A stretch of DNA of 64,000 nucleotides from Nitrospirota bacterium (GCA_040757595.1 JBFLWP010000003.1:62001-126000), one strand, 5' to 3'; positions 51,131 to 59,512 are shown, counted from the first letter of the stretch. The notes: generated from the sequence alone by a model not told the origin. Translations and numbers: made by a program.

Positions 51131-51657
51131 CCTTCTTCAGCCGTGCCCAGGAGTTCCGCCAGCGCCGGGACCGTATAGGCCATCCTGGCGTCGAGCCGGA
51201 CCAATTCGAGCCCCGCCTTCTGCAAGATCCCCTCGACCAGCCGGTCCCGCTCGCGCTTCTGCGGCGTGGTCCGAGTCTGATCGTCCAGCTCCACCACCTT
51301 GGCCACCGTCAACGTTCCCGGATGGAGGAGGAGAAAGTCCACGCGCTTGAGCGCGATCCGGTTCAGAAAGGCCGTCCGCGTCGCCCGATCGCTCCCCCCG
51401 ATGTCCACGAGACACCAGAGCGGCACCTGGGCGAAGACCAGGTACTGGTCCTGCACGGCCAGCCGCAGGAGGTTGTAAAAGGACGCCTCGGTCTCGGTCA
51501 GCACCGGCTGGGCTTGGAGGATCAACCCCTCGGGCACCGGCGGCTGGATCGCCTGGGCCCGGTCGGTGGGAGCCGTCTGCTGGCGGCGACCCAGACGCAG
51601 CACGAGCAGGAGCGCGAGCCCCAACCCGCCCAGGACCAGGAGGGCCGTTTCGGTCAT
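51127..51657 (-). CDS. DUF2726-domain protein
   Basis: A 176-residue protein with one N-terminal membrane segment (ALLVLGGLGLALLLVL). The rest matches DUF2726, a nuclease-like fold: TETEASFYNLLRLAVQ, WCLVDIGGSDRA, KRVDFLLLHPGTLTVAKVVELDD in two parts, and a C-terminal KAGLELVRLDA. DUF2726 is related to restriction-endonuclease-like folds. It is four bases downstream of anmK and ends on a palindromic CTAG. Confidence 0.8.
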   Translation of the reverse strand: MTETALLVLGGLGLALLLVLRLGRRQQTAPTDRAQAIQPPVPEGLILQAQPVLTETEASFYNLLRLAVQDQYLVFAQVPLWCLVDIGGSDRATRTAFLNRIALKRVDFLLLHPGTLTVAKVVELDDQTRTTPQKRERDRLVEGILQKAGLELVRLDARMAYTVPALAELLGTAEEG

Positions 51658-51661
51658 GCCG

Positions 51662-52834
51662 TCACCGCCGTGTCCCGGTTCGGACCCGGCTCCCCGGCAC
51701 GATCTTGCCCAGGACCACCGGGTGGGACGCACCCGTCACGGAGGGCACGTTGGTGCCTTCGCCCTGCATGGCCTGGTAGGCCAGCACGGCGAACGCCGCC
51801 GATTCGAAGGCCTTGCTCGACCAGCCCAGGTCTTCGAAGGTGCGGACCGGGGTCGGCGCGAAGACGCTGCCCAGGTCCCGCATGAGCGATCGGTTGCGGA
51901 CGCCGCCTCCTCCGACCACTACCTCGTCAATCGTTCCCTTCAGCCACCGCCTCGCCCCGCCGATCGCCGCGGCGGTCAGCAACGTGCAGGTCGCCATGAC
52001 GTCCTCCGGGGCGAGCTTGCGCCGGCGCATGTGGGACAGGACCCGCGCCAGGAACGGCTCTCCGAACTCCTCCCTCCCGGTCGTCTTGGGGGGGCGGCGC
52101 GTGAAGAAGGGGTGGGCCAGCAGCTCGGCCAGCAGCAGCGGGTCCACCGCTCCCCTCGCGGCGATCCGTCCGTTCCGGTCCATGGCCAACCGGCCGCGGG
52201 TCAGACGGTGCGCCAGTGCGTCCAGCACCATGTTGCCCGGTCCCGTGTCGAAGGCGCGGATCGAGTCCAGATCGCCGCCGGCCGGCAGGTAGGTGACGTT
52301 GCCGATCCCGCCCAGGTTCGCGATCAGGCGCGAGACGCGGGCGTTCCGGAACAGGAGGTGGTGGACGTAGGGGGTCAGCGGCGCTCCCTCCCCGCCGGCG
52401 GCCAGGTCGCGGGGCCGGAAGTCGGCCACGGTGGTGATGCCGGTCCGTTCGGCGATGATGCAGGGCTCCGCGATCTGCAGGGTGGAGCGGATGAGCCCGA
52501 GGCCCGGCTCACGGACCGGTTGGGGACGGTGGTGGACCGTCTGGCCGTGGGAGCCGATCAAGTCCACGTCCGACGGACGCAGCCCGGCCCGTTCGATGAC
52601 CTTCAGGGCGCCCCTGGCGAACCACTCGCCCAGGACCGCGTTGAGGTGGCAGATCTCGGCAACCGTGCCGTGGCTCGCGGCGTCCAGGATCCGCCGGCGA
52701 AGCCGGGGCGGGTACGGGGTGGGCGCGAAGGCGCGCAGCCGGACCCGGAGCCCGCGGGCGGCGGGAGCGATCGAGACGAGCGCGGCGTCCACTCCGTCCC
52801 CCGAGGTGCCCGACATCAAGCCGACGACGTTCAC
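51662..52834 (-). CDS. anmK: Anhydro-N-acetylmuramic acid kinase
   Basis: A 390-residue kinase of the actin-like ATPase fold. VVGLMSGTSGDGVDAALV is the diagnostic N-terminal phosphate-binding loop, IGSHGQTVHHRP and LGGIGNVTYLP follow, then FDTGPGNMVLDALAHRLT in two parts and VVGGGGVRNRSLM. It phosphorylates and opens anhydro-MurNAc in peptidoglycan recycling, which fits the lytic transglycosylase at the end of the window. Confidence 0.95.
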   Translation of the reverse strand: MNVVGLMSGTSGDGVDAALVSIAPAARGLRVRLRAFAPTPYPPRLRRRILDAASHGTVAEICHLNAVLGEWFARGALKVIERAGLRPSDVDLIGSHGQTVHHRPQPVREPGLGLIRSTLQIAEPCIIAERTGITTVADFRPRDLAAGGEGAPLTPYVHHLLFRNARVSRLIANLGGIGNVTYLPAGGDLDSIRAFDTGPGNMVLDALAHRLTRGRLAMDRNGRIAARGAVDPLLLAELLAHPFFTRRPPKTTGREEFGEPFLARVLSHMRRRKLAPEDVMATCTLLTAAAIGGARRWLKGTIDEVVVGGGGVRNRSLMRDLGSVFAPTPVRTFEDLGWSSKAFESAAFAVLAYQAMQGEGTNVPSVTGASHPVVLGKIVPGSRVRTGTRR

Positions 52835-52903
52835 GCCTGCTTTTCCCTATTCACGAATGACGAATCGCGAGTGACGACAGACGATCCTTACAGAACGCGG
52901 GCT

Positions 52904-52932
52904 ACGCTAGCCGATGTCTCGTGAGCGGTCAA
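52904..52932 (-). promoter_or_regulatory. Promoter of anmK
   Basis: Minus strand TTGACC (52927-52932), 17 bases, TAGCGT (52904-52909), 69 bases before ATG 52834. The leader then contains TGACGAAT-like repeated units. Confidence 0.55.
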
Positions 52933-53003
52933 GGGAAAGCTCGGCCCGGGAGCGCTCCAAGAAGCTGCTGGTTGGAGCCCGGGTCGGGGCCGGCGGCCGC
53001 CGG

Positions 53004-54260
53004 TCAGAGATTCTCGCGAGGGGTTGCCGAGCGGAGCACTTCTCGAATGGCGTTCGCGTCGAGGCGCAGCACTTCCGAAACCGAGAGGTTGGCGATGTCG
53101 GCCGACTTTGGCGCTCGCTCGTGGTCCGGCAGGTCGAGGACGCGCGAGTAGGTCCTGGGAATGAGGTGCTCCCCGTTCCCGGACGGCCTCCTGATCCCGT
53201 AGGTCACGTGCTCGAGGATTTGGGAGGGCAACGAGCTGAGGAAGTGCTTGGTGGCCCAGATGGCGCCGTCCCGGGCCTGGCCCGAGAGCCGCGCCGTGAT
53301 GTTGACGGTGTCGCCGAGCGCGGTGAATTCCGGCGTCGGCAGGGTCGGCAGGTAGCCGAACCATTCCCGGCCTTCGTGGAGCCCGATGTTGAGGACCAGG
53401 TCGTTCAGCCAATGCTTTTTGACCTTCCAGGACGCGCTGATCTCCTGCATGATCTGCCGGATCGAGTCGGCGCAGAGGAGGGCGTTCACGATGTGGGCAT
53501 AAGCGCTGTCGTGCCGCGCCAGAAAATAGCGCACCACCCCGTCTCCGACGTGCTTTCCGGAGGCGCCGCCGTGGTCGCGGAACGGCTGCTCCAGCCGCGA
53601 CCACATTTCGGTGATCAGCTCGAAATATTCCTCCGGAGGCAGGTCCGCGCAAATTTTTACGGAATTCTGAAGGTCGGCCACTAGAACCGCCATCGACTTC
53701 ATGGCGGGCAGCTTGTTCATCAGGAGGTCGGAGATGACGTTCTGGCGTCCGGTCAGCAGATCCAGCATGGGGGACAGATTCAGGGCGGCGGGAATCCAGA
53801 TGACGAGGATCCCCTCCCGGAAGATCGCGGCGACGCGATGGTGCCGGTCGAACGGGGACTTCCGGAAGCGCACCGACTCTTCCCGATAATCAATCGCCGG
53901 CAGAGCGGGGAACTCTTGAGGCCAGACCTGCTGCAGCCATTCCACGACCTGGCTCCCGAGCGGCACGAGCATCGGGTTCTTCGTCGGAGGCGGGATGTCG
54001 CCTTGCACCAGCGGCAGGTGGCTCTTGACGAAGCTCTCGAAGTCTCCGACCAGCTCGATGGCTTCGGTCGTGAAGAGCAGCTTGAAGAAATGCCGCTCCT
54101 CGATTTGGGCGATCTTGCGGACGGGGCGTCCGAAGATCATCTCCTCGGCTTGGGCGTTGAGCCATTCAATGTCCCAGTTCCGGCTAACCATGTACGCCGG
54201 ATACGCGATCTGGGTGATCACGCGCGGGATCTGGGGTTGAATGTCGGCTTTCGTCGTCAT
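53004..54260 (-). CDS. Class III adenylate/guanylate cyclase with PAS-like N-terminus
   Basis: A 418-residue cytoplasmic protein. Residues ~1-190 look like a PAS or PAS-like sensor (AYPAYMVSRNWDIEWLNAQAE). The cyclase domain spans ~230-385: metal-binding Asp in VLVADLQNSVKI, second Asp in KHVGDGVVRYFL, and FTALGDTVNITARLSG for the transition-state block. Whether cAMP or cGMP is made cannot be read from the few visible substrate residues. The upstream region holds a perfect 7-bp hairpin (54321-54338). Confidence 0.82.
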   Translation of the reverse strand: MTTKADIQPQIPRVITQIAYPAYMVSRNWDIEWLNAQAEEMIFGRPVRKIAQIEERHFFKLLFTTEAIELVGDFESFVKSHLPLVQGDIPPPTKNPMLVPLGSQVVEWLQQVWPQEFPALPAIDYREESVRFRKSPFDRHHRVAAIFREGILVIWIPAALNLSPMLDLLTGRQNVISDLLMNKLPAMKSMAVLVADLQNSVKICADLPPEEYFELITEMWSRLEQPFRDHGGASGKHVGDGVVRYFLARHDSAYAHIVNALLCADSIRQIMQEISASWKVKKHWLNDLVLNIGLHEGREWFGYLPTLPTPEFTALGDTVNITARLSGQARDGAIWATKHFLSSLPSQILEHVTYGIRRPSGNGEHLIPRTYSRVLDLPDHERAPKSADIANLSVSEVLRLDANAIREVLRSATPRENL

Positions 54261-54347
54261 CCGTTTACCTTGCTCGCGGCCTTGGAGGGGCCTCTCCGGC
54301 GGTTCTTGCCTGCATCCCCTCTGCCTCTGCTGAGGCAGCGTGACTCA

Positions 54348-54376
54348 GTGAAATCACAGTCTACGTAAATTGTCAA
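54348..54376 (-). promoter_or_regulatory. Possible promoter of the cyclase gene
   Basis: Minus strand TTGACA (54371-54376), 17 bases, TTTCAC (54348-54353). The -10 is weak. Confidence 0.35.
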
Positions 54377-54441
54377 ACATAAACGCGAATTCGACATGGC
54401 GCGTGCGGCGTCGCTCGTCGCGCCGCGGCTGTTCCGACGCG

Positions 54442-54470
54442 TTGACTTTCGCCGGATGCGATGCTACGGT
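54442..54470 (+). promoter_or_regulatory. Leaderless promoter of znuA
   Basis: TTGACT (54442-54447), 17 bases, TACGGT (54465-54470), then seven bases to ATG 54478. No ribosome site is present. Confidence 0.7.
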
Positions 54471-54477
54471 CCCGCGC

Positions 54478-55395
54478 ATGCTTCGGAGGCTCCTGGCGTG
54501 CGCCCTCGCGATCAGCGCGGCGGCCGCGTCCTTCCTGCTCGCTCCACCGACATCGGCTTCCGCTGCGGAACCGGTCCGCGTGGTCGTCACGATCCCGGTT
54601 TTGAAGGATCTGGCGGAACGGATCGGGGGGCCGCACGTGCGCGCCACCTCGCTCCTGACCGGCCTGGAGAGCGAGCACAGTTACTCCCCCAGGCCCAGCG
54701 ACCTGGTCGCGGTGCGGAAGGCGCGGGTCCTCCTCGAGATCGGCCTCGGGCTGGAGGTCTGGGTCTCTTCGCTGGTCCAGAACTCCGGAAACCCCGCGCT
54801 CCTCGTCGTCACGACCTCGCAGGGCATCGAACCGGTGCGTGAGCCGGCCGGACACACGGGCGGCGGGCACGAGCATCAGGCCGGCAACCCGCACGTGTGG
54901 CTGGACCCGGAAAACGTCAAGGTCATGGTGCGGCACATCGCCGAGGCTTTCGGCACGGTGGATCCGGCGCACGCGGCGGATTACCGGGCCAACCAGGCGG
55001 CCTACCTGCGCCAGCTCGATGCCCTGGAAGCGGAGCTGTCGGCGCGGCTCGCGCGTCTTCCGGACCGGCGCATCGTCGTGCACCATCCGGCCTGGCCCTA
55101 CTTCGCCCGGCGGTTCGGGTTCCTGGTCGTGGGAGAGATCGTGAGCCAGGCGGGATCGGAGCCGTCGGCTCATCACATTCAGGAGCTCATCGCGGGTATT
55201 CGAAAGGAGCGGATCCGGGTCGTGGTCTCCGAGCCCCAGTTGAACCAGAAGATTCCGCAGATGCTGGCGCGCGAGACCGGCGCCCGCGTCGTGGTCTTGA
55301 CGCCGCTCCCCGGGGCGGTGCCCGGCACCGAGACCTATCTGGACCTCCTGCGGTACAACGTCCGGCAGCTTGCACTGGCCCTCGAAGCCTCGTAG
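54478..55395 (+). CDS. znuA: Zinc/manganese ABC transporter substrate-binding protein
   Basis: A 305-residue periplasmic protein. Signal peptide ALAISAAAASFLLAPPTSASA. Metal ligands of the cluster A-I (ZnuA/TroA) type: ESEHSYSPRPSDL (first His near 60), NPHVWLDPENV (second His near 139), VVHHPAWPYFARRFGF (third His near 200), and a Asp/Glu near SEPQLNQK. The His-rich loop HTGGGHEHQAGNPH before the second ligand is typical of zinc rather than manganese binders. First gene of znuA-[copy D]-znuC-znuB. Confidence 0.92.
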   Translation: MLRRLLACALAISAAAASFLLAPPTSASAAEPVRVVVTIPVLKDLAERIGGPHVRATSLLTGLESEHSYSPRPSDLVAVRKARVLLEIGLGLEVWVSSLVQNSGNPALLVVTTSQGIEPVREPAGHTGGGHEHQAGNPHVWLDPENVKVMVRHIAEAFGTVDPAHAADYRANQAAYLRQLDALEAELSARLARLPDRRIVVHHPAWPYFARRFGFLVVGEIVSQAGSEPSAHHIQELIAGIRKERIRVVVSEPQLNQKIPQMLARETGARVVVLTPLPGAVPGTETYLDLLRYNVRQLALALEAS

Positions 55396-55400
55396 GCTAT

Positions 55401-55524
55401 CAGGATGTTGAAACAGTCCTCCAGCTTTGTTCTCGCATCGCTCAAAGCCTCAACGTACAGCGAAGAGTACGCCTCGGCTTCTCGCTCGCTGCGGCCTCGC
55501 TGGACGGCCTGTTTGAACATCCTG
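55401..55524. repeat. Palindromic dispersed element, copy D (between znuA and znuC)
   Basis: A 124-bp element. Outer arms CAGGATGTT (55401-55409) and AACATCCTG (55516-55524) pair exactly. The next bases are AAACAG opposite CTGTTT, where the other copies have AAAAAG opposite CTTTTT, so the pairing is kept although the sequence changed. It interrupts the otherwise tight znu operon. Confidence 0.85.
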
Positions 55525-55647
55525 GGTGTCCGAGAACTCCACGGCTGGCTTTGACGGTTACATTTTTGAGCATCAGCGGAGTTCTTTAGCAGCCAACTAG
55601 ACGGAATCAACGGCACCGACCGAAACGCCGCCGCGGAGCTGCATTCC

Positions 55648-56427
55648 ATGGGCAATACGATCATCCGGTTCTCGCACGCGACCTTCGGGTTCCCCGGCGT
55701 CGTCGCCCTGCAGGACATCTCGCTGGAGATCGGCGAGGGGGAGTTCGTCGGGGTCATCGGCCCGAACGGGTCCGGGAAGACGACCCTCTGCCGGGCGGTG
55801 CTGGGGCTCATGCCCCCGCTGGAGGGAAGCCTCCAGATCTTCGACTGCGCCTGCGAGGAGCTACGGTGCCATCACCGCGCGCGCATCGGATACCTCCCGC
55901 AGAAGGGGACGCTGGACCGGAACTTCCCGATCACGGTCCTGGAGGCCGTCATGATGGGCCGGTACGGCGCGCTCGGGCTCCTGCGGCGGCCGGGCCGGCG
56001 CGACCGTGAGATCGCCCTGGAGGCCCTGAGCAACGTGGGCATGCAGGACCATCGCAACAGCGCGCTCGGCCACCTATCCGGGGGGCAGCAGCAGCGGGTC
56101 CTGATCGCGCGGGCGCTGGCGCAGCAGCCGCAGGTCCTGCTGCTGGACGAGCCGACCACCGGGCTCGACATCACCACGCAGCACGGGGTGCTGGACCTGG
56201 TCCGTCGCCTGCACCGGGACCTCACGTTGACGGTCCTGCTGATCACGCACGACATCAACATGATCCGCGACCACGTGGACCGGCTCGTGTTGTTGAAGAC
56301 CCGCCTCTACGCGGCCGGGCTCCCGGAGGAGGTGCTCCGGCCCGAGGTGCTCCGCCAGGTCTACGGCAAGGACCTCGTAATCACCGAAAAGGACCTGATC
56401 ATCGTCGAGGACTATCACCACCATTGA
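55648..56427 (+). CDS. znuC: Zinc ABC transporter ATPase
   Basis: A 259-residue ABC ATPase. Walker A GPNGSGKT near residue 37, ABC signature LSGGQQQR near 143 and Walker B LLLDEPTTGLD near 165. The C-terminus ends EDYHHH, a His-rich tail common in zinc importers. ATG 55648 follows the repeat by 123 bases. Confidence 0.93.
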   Translation: MGNTIIRFSHATFGFPGVVALQDISLEIGEGEFVGVIGPNGSGKTTLCRAVLGLMPPLEGSLQIFDCACEELRCHHRARIGYLPQKGTLDRNFPITVLEAVMMGRYGALGLLRRPGRRDREIALEALSNVGMQDHRNSALGHLSGGQQQRVLIARALAQQPQVLLLDEPTTGLDITTQHGVLDLVRRLHRDLTLTVLLITHDINMIRDHVDRLVLLKTRLYAAGLPEEVLRPEVLRQVYGKDLVITEKDLIIVEDYHHH

Positions 56428-56430
56428 TTC

Positions 56431-56510
56431 CGTGAAACGTGAGGGGTGAGACGTGAGGGCTTTCAATGCCAGGTCGGTTTCCTGCGTCTCACGTTTCACG
56501 TCTCACGTCT
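56431..56510. repeat. Palindromic repeat of ACGTGAAACG-type units between znuC and znuB
   Basis: CGTGAAACGTGAG (56431-56443) pairs exactly with CTCACGTTTCACG (56488-56500); AGACGTGAG (56449-56457) also matches CTCACGTCT (56502-56510). Same unit type as the element between leuC and leuD. Confidence 0.75.
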
Positions 56511-56523
56511 GACGCGGCGTTCC

Positions 56524-57342
56524 ATGATCGAGATGCTCTCCTACGAGTTCATGCAGCGCTCGCTCCTGGCGGCGGCCCTGGTCGGGGCGGTCTGCTCGGT
56601 GATCGGCGTCTTCGTGATCCTGCGGGGGCTGGCCTTCGTCGGGGCGGGCACGGCCCACGCGGCCTTCGCCGGCGTCGCGTTCGCCTACCTGGTGGGACTG
56701 CCCCCGCTGCCGCTGGCCGTGGCGTTCGGCCTCGTGACGGTCTGGGTGACCGGCGTGATGGAGGAGCGGGGACGGATGAAGCTGGACGTCTCGATCGGCA
56801 TCCTCTACACCGCGACGATGGCGCTGGCAATCCTCTTCATCGGGCTCATGAAGGGCTACAACGCGGAGGTGTACGGGTACCTGTTCGGGAGCGTGCTGTC
56901 GGTCACGCCGGAGGAGCTGCGGGCGATCCTGTGGCTGGGCCTGATCGTCGCCGGGGTCATCCTGCTGTTTGCGAAGGAGCTCTACTTCATCGCGTTCGAT
57001 CAGGAGATGGCGGAGGCGTCGGGCGTGCCGGCCCGGCGCATCTTCTACCTGCTGCTCACGCTCGTGGCACTCACCGTGGTGGTGTCGCTGAAGACCGTCG
57101 GGGCCATCCTCGTGTTCGCGATGGTCCTGATCCCGGCCGCCACCGCCTACCAGCTCACGCACAGCCTCTACGCGATGACCGGCTACGCGGTGCTGGTCGG
57201 CGTCCTGTGCGCGGTCGGCGGCGTGCTGCTCTCCTACGTCTGGGACCTGCCGTCCGGGCCGGCCATCGTGCTCCTGGCCACGACCGTCTTCTTCCTCTCG
57301 GTGCTCTTCTCGCCCAAGCGTCTCCGGCGGGTGCCGGCTTAA
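56524..57342 (+). CDS. znuB: Zinc/manganese ABC transporter permease
   Basis: A 272-residue permease of the ABC-3 family with about eight membrane helices. The conserved GVFVILRGLAFVGAGTAHAAFAGVAF, in two parts, and VVSLKTVGAILVFAMVLIPAATAYQL fit that family. ATG 56524 or 56533. Its stop TAA overlaps the convergent oxidase-like gene in a TTAA palindrome. Confidence 0.92.
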   Translation: MIEMLSYEFMQRSLLAAALVGAVCSVIGVFVILRGLAFVGAGTAHAAFAGVAFAYLVGLPPLPLAVAFGLVTVWVTGVMEERGRMKLDVSIGILYTATMALAILFIGLMKGYNAEVYGYLFGSVLSVTPEELRAILWLGLIVAGVILLFAKELYFIAFDQEMAEASGVPARRIFYLLLTLVALTVVVSLKTVGAILVFAMVLIPAATAYQLTHSLYAMTGYAVLVGVLCAVGGVLLSYVWDLPSGPAIVLLATTVFFLSVLFSPKRLRRVPA

Positions 57343-57860
57343 TCATTCGGGACCGACCGGTAGTCGTCAGCCGCCACCCAACCCATCACGCCGAAGCCGC
57401 CGACGTAGTAGAGATCCGCGATCTCCATCCGGTAGAAGGCGAAGTCGCCGAAGTCCACCCAGTCCCCTGCCTCCGGGTGCCTGGCCAAATAGGCCTGTCG
57501 GGCCGGCTCCCGCTCCTCCTGCGGGACCCTGGAGACGCGCCCCAGGACCGTGACGCGCGCGGCGGCGAGTGGATCGCCGGTCGCCGCGCCCTCCATGACC
57601 ATCAGGCTGGCGCGCGGATCGGCCTGCAGATTCTTCGTGTGCATGGCCATCGTGCTGATCAGGAAGAGCGGGCGACCTCGTCCGTCCAGGGCGTAGGGCA
57701 TGACGGACCCGAAGGGCCAGCCGGGATGTTGCTGAGACAGGGTGGAGAGGCTTCCCAGACGGCCCAGCTCCAGCAACCGGCGGGCCTGCGCCGCCAGGGA
57801 GGAGCCGGGAGCAGGAGCCCGCTCATTCTGTGGAGCGCGGTCGGCCAAGGAACGTCCCAT
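57339..57860 (-). CDS. Pyridoxamine 5'-phosphate oxidase-like (HugZ-type) protein
   Basis: A 173-residue protein with a split-barrel flavin-binding fold: LLELGRLGSLSTLSQQHPGWPFGSVMPYAL in two parts, LFLISTMAMHTKNLQADPRASLMV in two parts, and YLARHPEAGDWVDFGDFAFYRME. This resembles the N-terminal domain of HugZ-type heme-degrading proteins and other PNPOx-like proteins. It likely binds FMN or heme. ATG 57860. Confidence 0.78.
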   Translation of the reverse strand: MGRSLADRAPQNERAPAPGSSLAAQARRLLELGRLGSLSTLSQQHPGWPFGSVMPYALDGRGRPLFLISTMAMHTKNLQADPRASLMVMEGAATGDPLAAARVTVLGRVSRVPQEEREPARQAYLARHPEAGDWVDFGDFAFYRMEIADLYYVGGFGVMGWVAADDYRSVPND

Positions 57861-58024
57861 TACAGTACAAGGTGTATCTTTGGATATCGGCCGCGGCGCC
57901 GTCAACCTTGAGCCAGGCGAGGAGGCGTCGCGCAATTCTACGGTGACCGGCGGCGGGCGTTTGTGATACACAAGCAAGCGGGAGCCGGTTTGGCCCGGCC
58001 TCTCGCTTGCGTCGGAGTGCGGAG

Positions 58025-58633
58025 ATGGCGGACTCGCCGACTCGAAAGGTCACCCTCCAACCGGGGCAGATGCTGATGGTTCGGGTCGCCCCGCCGGGCG
58101 AAGCCACCCAGACCGCCCTGTTCATCCGGGACCGCACCCAGACGGTCACAAGCTTCGGCCGCACGCCCGGCATCGCCGGGCGGTACCGGGGCCTCGACTG
58201 GCAGCGCCAGGTGCTGGTCGTGGCGCTCGTCATCCGGGTGCGGACGCCGCAGGACCCGCAGTTCTACCGGCTCTGGCTCAACCTGAGGGAATCGGCCTCA
58301 ACGACAGCCCATCTGGTGGACCTGGCCGTGCAGCCGAAGCTGACCTTTCAGTTCTTCGGCGACGGGGGACGGCCCCTGACGGCCTGCACGATCAGGAATC
58401 CGTTTCAGGACTTCTCGCGGGCGGTCCTCAAGCAACTGGAAGAGTACCCGGCCTGGGACCAGGATCAATTCAGCCGGGCGGTCGCCGAGTTCACGGACCG
58501 GTATCGGACGGCGAAGAGCCTTTGGGAGGGGCTGGCCCGGATCAATCCGTCCGAGGTGCCGACGCTCTTGATCCGTCCGACTTCCCCTCCCCGGGAGCCG
58601 GTCCGGAAACGGGAGCGGGCGGATCAGTCATGA
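58025..58633 (+). CDS. Protein of unknown function coupled to the NUDIX hydrolase
   Basis: A 202-residue protein without signal peptide or membrane segment. Strand-rich first half (VTLQPGQMLMVRVAPPGEATQTALFI) and a helical second half (DQFSRAVAEFTDRYRTAKSLW). No domain that I recognise. Its stop overlaps the NUDIX start (ATGA). Confidence 0.55.
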   Translation: MADSPTRKVTLQPGQMLMVRVAPPGEATQTALFIRDRTQTVTSFGRTPGIAGRYRGLDWQRQVLVVALVIRVRTPQDPQFYRLWLNLRESASTTAHLVDLAVQPKLTFQFFGDGGRPLTACTIRNPFQDFSRAVLKQLEEYPAWDQDQFSRAVAEFTDRYRTAKSLWEGLARINPSEVPTLLIRPTSPPREPVRKRERADQS

Positions 58634-59172
58634 AGTACTGCAGCCAGTGCGGCGCGCCGGTCTCCCTCAAGGTGCCGCCGGGCGACAACCTCCCGCGCCA
58701 CGTGTGCGAAGCCTGCCAGGCCATCCACTACCTGAACCCCAAGATCGTCGTCGGCTGCATTCCCGAATGGGAGGGCCGGATTCTCCTCTGCCGCCGGGCG
58801 ATCGAGCCGAGAGCCGGGCTCTGGACCATCCCGGGTGGCTTCATGGAGACGGGCGAGCATGCGGTGCAGGCGGCGGCCCGGGAGACGAGAGAGGAGGCCA
58901 AGGCGGAGGTGGAGATCACCGGCCTTTTCGCCCTGTTCAGCCTCCCGCACGTGAGCCAGGTCTACATGATCTTCCGGGGGACGATGCGCAGCCCCGACTT
59001 CGGGCCGGGCAGCGAGAGCCTGGAGGCGCAGCTCTTCGACTACGACAAGATTCCCTGGGAGACCCTCGCCTTCCCCGTCATCCACGAGGCGCTGACTCGC
59101 TACGTGCGGGACCTGGCGCGCGGCCAGTTCGACGTGCACGTGGACGTGGTGGACCGGCCTTGGCCCGGCTGA
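58630..59172 (+). CDS. NUDIX hydrolase with N-terminal zinc ribbon
   Basis: A 180-residue protein. An N-terminal zinc ribbon (YCSQCG near residue 3, CEACQA near 28) and a NUDIX domain with the box GGFMETGEHAVQAAARETREEA near 75, which has the G-x5-E-x7-R-E-x-x-E-E-x-x pattern. Similar enzymes hydrolyse NADH or ADP-ribose; the zinc ribbon layout is that of the NudC family, but the NudC SQPWPFPxS motif is missing. ATG 58630 overlaps the previous stop. Confidence 0.87.
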   Translation: MKYCSQCGAPVSLKVPPGDNLPRHVCEACQAIHYLNPKIVVGCIPEWEGRILLCRRAIEPRAGLWTIPGGFMETGEHAVQAAARETREEAKAEVEITGLFALFSLPHVSQVYMIFRGTMRSPDFGPGSESLEAQLFDYDKIPWETLAFPVIHEALTRYVRDLARGQFDVHVDVVDRPWPG

Positions 59173-59269
59173 GGAGTCCGCGTGCGCGTGGGGCGCGGCA
59201 GCTCGGATAAGGCGAGAACTTCTCAAGGAAGTAGATGCGAAGGTACGGTCGAGGTTTGCGAGACGAGTC

Positions 59270-59512
59270 TTAGCCGTCGCCATTGCGCGGGACCGGTTTG
59301 CCGTCGCGGACGACCACGTCCTTGCGTTGGTAGACGGCCCTGCCTTGGAGCTTCTGAGCCGCGTTCTTGACGCCAAAGGTGTGAGTCCTCCCTCCTCCTG
59401 CCTCGCCGGCGCCGCTTTTCTCGTATTTCCAGTCTGACTTTTCCAGGAACACCACATCAACACGCCAGATGACGATGGGTTTCCCTGGCTCAAGCGACTC
59501 GGTTTGGTCCAC
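59270..59512 (-). CDS. Small protein after the DNA methyltransferase, possibly a restriction-enzyme remnant
   Basis: An 80-residue protein with a GTG start 14 bases after the methyltransferase stop. It contains IVIWRVDVVFLEKSDWKYEK and RTHTFGVKNAAQKLQGRAVYQ, the latter typical of a folded core rather than random sequence. The frame stays open upstream into the methyltransferase gene in a different frame. It may be the C-terminal remnant of a restriction endonuclease, or a small accessory protein. Confidence 0.4.
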   Translation of the reverse strand: MDQTESLEPGKPIVIWRVDVVFLEKSDWKYEKSGAGEAGGGRTHTFGVKNAAQKLQGRAVYQRKDVVVRDGKPVPRNGDG

